This document shows positions 58,694-64,000 of a stretch of DNA of 64,000 nt, in pieces. How positions within the stretch are numbered: position 1 is the stretch's first letter; the number at the start of each line of letters is the position of its first letter. The notes beneath the pieces were generated by a model that worked only from the letters and a program-made list of their open reading frames with translations, searched no databases and was not told the origin of the DNA. Source of the DNA: Dendrocalamus latiflorus (taxonomy: Eukaryota; Streptophyta; Magnoliopsida; Poales; Poaceae); assembly GCA_017311315.1 (NCBI GenBank), contig CM029669.1:11398390-11462389 (forward strand), written 5' to 3'. A program made the position numbers and the translations under genes.

Positions 58694-59897
58694 TGATACG
58701 GGGGATGCCCAATCTTCATAACGTAGGATCTCTCTTGAAGGGTAAATATGTGTCTAACCTGAAATCCTGTAGATTCTGATAAAACGGAAACACACGATTG
58801 TTTGTCTCAATTACAGACTCCCGTGTACCAAAATTCAACTAGCAACACGCTCTGGATCTCCGTATTCTCACCACACCAAGATAGACAATGTTGCTGATCC
58901 ATGATGAATAACAAGAACACTAGTAACCGGTAATTTGGTAGAACACTAACTAATTGGCACCCCAACTCTCATGGTAGCGCACAGCATAAACCAAAGAGCA
59001 AAAAATTATTTTGACTCAAAATTAACATTCAAGAGTTACAGGGAATGGTGGCCAAGGCTTTATACCCCTCGTACAAGCCTAGCTAGACTCACAGAAGGAA
59101 AATAACTCGAATCCGATTCTAATTCCTAATTTAGATAACTCTTGCCTGACCTAAACCGAATGCAATAAGAAGTGGCTGGCTAGTTTCCTTGGTTTGTGCG
59201 CCCATGAGGTGGGACTCATGTGGTGGTTGGTCCATGAGGTTGGTGCACAACTCTCTTGTCAACAGCCCAAGTTTCCTTGCAGCCCAAGTATTTGTTTTAA
59301 GCATGTTTGAAGCTTTGGCATTGCCATCACCTCAAAACTGAACCAAAATAGATACTAAAGCCCGAAACATCCTTAATATGCCTTATAGTAAATACAAACC
59401 AGCCCATGTCACATGAAACTTGGCGAAAAACTCAAACAGACTAGAATTGAAGACTGGACACAATTGAGCTTCTGAAGTGTAGTATTCTCCAATCTTCAAT
59501 TCGGACCAGAAAAGTTGATTCCTGTATCTTGGTGGCTTTTGCCACTGATATAAGTGAAGTTTCATCGTCTTCTCCTTTTGAACCTTTTCTTGGTGCGTCG
59601 GCCTCCCTCACCTTCTGCTTGGAAGTACCAAGTTCTTGCTCACCTAAATACCTAAGAATACACAAAGTGGAAGCATTAGGTAGCAAGCTATACTTAGCAG
59701 TAAAATCAAAGGAACTTAGGATTAAATTCACCTGTTTATTGAGTTCCCTTACTCTGGCTTGAGTGATTGGTCCTTTATATAATTGTTGCAAAGCTTCAGC
59801 CATAGGACCAACACTAGTCTTGTCATTGTTACTTGAATCCGATGATGGAGGTGATGATAATATAGATGAAGCCTATTTGATAGTGATGACCTCATCA
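58694..59897 (-). repeat. 5' LTR of gypsy element
   Basis: 1204 bp, reading TGATGAGGTCATC at its minus-strand start and ending CGTATCA beside the primer-binding site. The start resembles the solo LTR at 2068-3075 (TGATGAGGACATC). Its minus strand carries a frame (59803-59441) with KGPITQARVRELNKQVNLIL, a tail peptide of the type that runs into the LTR in Tekay-type chromoviruses. The other LTR was not found. Confidence 0.7.
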
Positions 59898-62800
59898 CTA
59901 GCTATGGTGCTTGTATGGACCCTAGTGATGTTATGTTGTGGTGGATTAGGTCTCTAGTTTTGTAAACTCATTGGTGACTGCTAACTTTGAGGTGGTCCTG
60001 GATTTACTGTAAATTACTGGCTCTAAGGTCGTCCAGGTTTAATGGAATTTAGCTTTTTGTCTAAAAAAAGCCTATGGGTCCACTCAAATGTTGCTCTATC
60101 CCTATAAATTGGTTTAGGATAGATCTTTCAATATTTTCCTATAAAGGTTGATATCCTACGCAAAGCAATTTCACGGTTCAATTACATGTAAAGTGGTCAT
60201 GTATGGCTTGCTAAATACCGTGAATGCAATAGGTAAGATTTATATGTTGGTTCCTTTTGTTTGTGTAATGGAGCCATAAGAATATCCCTGCTTCGTTAAA
60301 GCAATGTGTAACTTACCCCCAACAATATAGAGGCATTGGAGGTAGGATCATCTTGTTGGGCACCTAGTCAGAGTGGAAGAAACCTAGGCCCATCGAATCT
60401 TGTTAATTAGCAAAGAATCCAATAGGTGTGATCCACTTTGTGCCTAGTTGCACTTAAACCCACTTTGTATAGGATAATTCCTATTTTATAAAATGTAACA
60501 TAACTAATTGGTATAGCATCCATCATCATAGCATGAATAACATTTCCACGAAGGTTCATATGGTAGTGGTACATATCGTTTATTCGCAAGTGGAAAAGTC
60601 AAATTGTTTGCAATTGTATGCAACCGTTACATTTAGGCATATGTCATCGTCTTTCTATCATTTCTATTCTTGTTTCTTAAGAATTGAGATATATAATGCA
60701 ACTAAACCAATAGAGTATCAACTTGGGCATCGCTGTCAATCTACATAGAGATCGAAAACTACCGTAGATTTGCACTACTTCACTACAGTGGACCATATTC
60801 CCTGATTTACTAGATAGAGGCTTCAAAATACACGCAAACAATTTCTTTCGAACTTTGACTAGTATACATAGAACATTTTGTTATGCAAAATTTGTCATCA
60901 TGATGCTGACGTAGGATGGGCACAGAAGAAGAACACCAGTTGTAGTCCTATATAGCCTTCTCTCTCTTTATTGATATCTTGGATGTATGTATACTTAGAA
61001 TGTGTTTGGTTGCTTGTATGAAGTGGTACATGTATGGGATGGTGCAAGAAAAAATTCATCCATGTGTTTTGTTGCTTGAACTAAACCATCCCACCCTAGG
61101 TGGTGGGACACAAATTTGGGGAATATTGATACAAGGTGTCTGATATTCTCGATGTAGGATCGATGATAACTTACGTGTAAAATTGATAAACCGTAGTTGA
61201 TCCCCCGCTGCCAATGCAATGGGCTTGCAACTCTTTAATTCACCTAATCACACATGTGATGTTCTCCACCATCCACCAAATGAAAAATATCGATCTCTCA
61301 ATTTTTAGCGGAAAGATGGAATGATCTTTGGAAGAAGAACACCTAATTCCCCCTCTAGATGTGGTTGTGCCAAATCAACTAGGAAGAACAAGCGTAAATG
61401 CTAGTAGATGCAAATTTTAATCTAAAAACATTGTCAAAAGTGGTTTGAAAATTACATTGGTACCCCTTACATTTATAGTACTCATAAGACACCTAAACAA
61501 GACTTTGTCCCCAATACGAATAAAAAAAGGAAACCTAAATTTTTGACCGCTAGTTTGTTTTGGATATTGCGATGTGACCATGAGGTTTAAAGGATGGAAC
61601 CCTATCCATTATGTGGGTCATCAAATTAGCTTTTTAACGAGCAAAAGAACTCTGAAATCAGACTATTTGTAAAAGTTGTGGATGTTTTAAACCGAGTCCT
61701 ATTGGCTGTCCTGAATCGAATTTGAATTGGATCCAAACCTTCTTGTCTTCAATTTCCTTATTTGGGATGAATCAAATCCATGAGAAACAAGAAAAAAAAG
61801 TCATTTGAACCTTTGAAAAGTCTTGGAATAGATAGATATCACCCAAAGATGCCATACGATCAACGAACTCCTCAAGTCATCAACTCTTGTGCGTTGCCTA
61901 GGACTGTGTAGCATGTACTCAACTTGCCATATCTTTTTATAGGAAGCTCTAAATCACACACCATTTGGTTCGTTAGAAAATAGACTTGGAAACCTTTCCA
62001 AATATGCATTTTGTATGCATTGAAAACCTAAGGATTGGTACAGGATTCTTTGTGAACTTGACGGATAGAACAACAAGCCCCATGTATAGAATGTATACAC
62101 ATTAGTGAATAGTTGCAGCTCTCCTTGTCTTTTATGTTCTTATGCATGTGCTCCTCTTTTGTATACCTAAGTAACACAAAACAATAACACTTTGGGAGTA
62201 CCACTATGTCATTAAAATCAGAAAATAAACTCATATTAGCTTTCACCTAGTCTTAAATCTATTTAACACGGCTACGTGTAATTAGACCATGGGTATGCTT
62301 TCTCCTTTGAATTAGCTCTGCTAAAGTCACAAGCAATTATATGGATAAAATTTATTGACATATTTTAATTGTTCTCCTATATCCATATCTCATATGGATA
62401 TGTCTACATTAACCATATCTTTCGTCATTTCCCAAATGATAGATTCTTCATTGTTCTGCAATCTAAACCTTATAGTGGGTGCTCATAGGTACTTGGGTAT
62501 TCATGCTCATGATGAATCTTTTGGTGAAATATCTCACTTGATAGGCAAATCCTACCATAGGAATATTGCACAGTGATTCATTAATCACTTTGACTTTATG
62601 CTAACAGATCGTAGATCTACATGCATCCCTATAGATCACAGATCATAAATTCAAAGTATCCCCTAGATTATTTTAACATCATAATTAAGTCCTCTTGCAT
62701 AAGTGGGCATATATCTATCCTAGGATATCTCCACTCTATGCATAACAACTCCTTTATAATATCTAGCAAACTCCCTGCTCAATCTGTGTGGGAGTATCTT

Positions 62801-64000
62801 TTGAACTCTTAGTTCAGCTTGCCTAGTGCGTTGGTTTCTACTCATAGCCTTTGTTCATGACAACCAAATTGAGGATATTTCATCCCATGAAAACATCACG
62901 ACATTCTAAACATGGGCTTAGTTCTTCCCTAATGCTAGGATGATATCTTCGTCAAGTAGAGCATCAAAATCCCCTATCATGGCATCCATGATATTACACT
63001 TACGGTGGTGATTAATGTTGGAAATCTTCCACATGCACAAGCTATAGGGGGTGTATATATGCAGCGTACTGGACTCATACTTAACGCAATAACATGCATA
63101 AAGATTCCAACTATAGGTTGCTATGTCCAATCTTTATTAGGTGATAATTTCTATCATCTTAAGGCCTCTTATAGAATATTATGGACGCTCTTCTACCATA
63201 ACTAGAGTCATACAATGAAAATCAAACAATTTTATTGTAAGTTCCAACTTTATCCATCCAGATGAATTGGATCTGATGATAGCAAAATTGGGTTATTAAA
63301 TAAGTGAGTTATAGAAATTTATCTCTCTAGGAGTATAATAGCTTATGGACAATGTCCACTCAGTGAGAGCATCTCAAAACAAGCATCCACCTAGTGGAGG
63401 CATTTAATTTGTACCACAAAGTACTTGTATAACCCAACATGGTCTGAGTTGGGTCTCATATGTTCTCCTAAATCCTCTCTAGAAAATCATGTAGTAGATA
63501 AATTATTATGAATTTCCAGTAATTTATATAATCTTTTTTTGCAATTTCTATGTCTAGAAATCAATTCTAGCAATTATCGATATACATAAAACAATTACTA
63601 GAATAAAGTAAATATAAAAAAGGTACATTCATAAGTAAATAAAACTCATAGGGATTTTTTCTACAAAATTCCAGAAGGTGGAAGCCCTCATAGTCAAATA
63701 AGAAAGTTCCAAATTTTAAATCGTATATTTCTAGCTAAAAAGGACCTCTTTGCATTTTTATAAAGTCCAATGACTTAATTGTACAATTGCTGACTGACCA
63801 ATCCCGGTTGACAAGCCTATCCTTGGGCGAAATCTGGCCCATCATTGGCAATGAGTTGATCCCACTTGTTTAGCCTATCCTTGGGTCAAATCTGGCTTCA
63901 TGGACCAAATTTTGTTGGGTCGTGTAGGGTGCTAAGCCCACATAGTCCCATCTAGTCAGTGACAGAAATCTGGACACATGTGGACCTCTAAACACCCGAA
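59898..64000. other. AT-rich DNA, no gene recognised
   Basis: No open frame here has recognisable protein content. Around 61.0-61.1 kb there is an inverted-repeat-like stretch (gaatgtgtttggttgcttg and related words), suggesting a decayed MITE. Near 63.8-63.9 kb a phrase around agcctatccttggg is repeated about 55 bases apart. The rest may be old retrotransposon sequence, but no ends could be found. Confidence 0.4.

Larger units (their letters stand above)
41828..59897 (-). mobile_element. Ty3/gypsy retrotransposon relic (Tekay-like), hosting nested elements
   Basis: On the minus strand: 5' LTR (58694-59897), primer-binding site, leader, then a decayed gag (43523-41871). The leader is interrupted by the CACTA element at 44708-58411. 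No protease, RT, RNase H or integrase follows gag, and no second LTR was seen, so the element is truncated or was a non-autonomous derivative. The 5 bases after the LTR (ctagc, 59898-59902) recur at 41823-41827 directly before a TGAT, which may be the old target duplication; one 5-base match is weak evidence, so the left boundary is tentative. Confidence 0.6.

Overview
This is a repeat-dense piece of a plant nuclear genome, almost certainly from a grass (Poaceae). The evidence is intron-rich genes with GT-AG splicing, CACTA, Mutator and MITE DNA transposons with their own target-site duplications (TSDs), long-LTR Sirevirus-type Ty1/copia elements, and a grass-type plastid ADP-glucose pyrophosphorylase small-subunit gene. 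The species cannot be fixed from the sequence alone. No CRISPR, rRNA or convincing tRNA gene was seen.

Layout. 1-7402: a decayed Sirevirus-like copia element on the minus strand, cut by the window's left edge. Its 5' LTR is at 5639-7402, and its gag is interrupted by a solo gypsy-type LTR (2068-3075, TSD ctggg). 7433-8581: a small non-autonomous CACTA element (TSD tac). 8585-10600: no recognised gene; a GA microsatellite and one MITE-like unit. 10.66-15.95 kb: the one clearly intact host gene, AGPS (minus strand, nine coding exons, 511 aa), with a TATA box, a likely 3'-UTR intron and a poly(A) signal. 15.96-17.46 kb: a duplicated upstream module, one copy of which holds a 644-bp GC-rich fold-back element with a 9-bp TSD (Mutator type). 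17.5-22.3 kb: no gene seen.

22.4-37.9 kb: a broken copy of the C-terminal part of NAA15, the auxiliary subunit of the NatA N-terminal acetyltransferase, on the minus strand. One intron holds a degenerate MuDR-type MULE of about 4.4 kb, one exon a 281-bp MITE, and another exon a young full-length copia element (30794-37241, TSD gaaat). 38-41.8 kb: non-coding repeat-like DNA with no recognised gene. 41.8-59.9 kb: a three-level nest. A minus-strand gypsy relic (gag at 41.9-43.5 kb, 5' LTR at 58694-59897) contains a CACTA element (44708-58411, TSD ggt). That element contains a nearly complete Sirevirus-like copia element (44885-56410, TSD ctgtg). The CACTA carries an intact 176-codon ORF. 59.9-64 kb: AT-rich DNA with no recognised gene.

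Functionally, the host content is a starch-synthesis gene (AGPS forms a heterotetramer with the large subunit) and a dead NAA15 fragment. The rest is selfish DNA, whose order of arrival can be read from the nesting and the TSDs.
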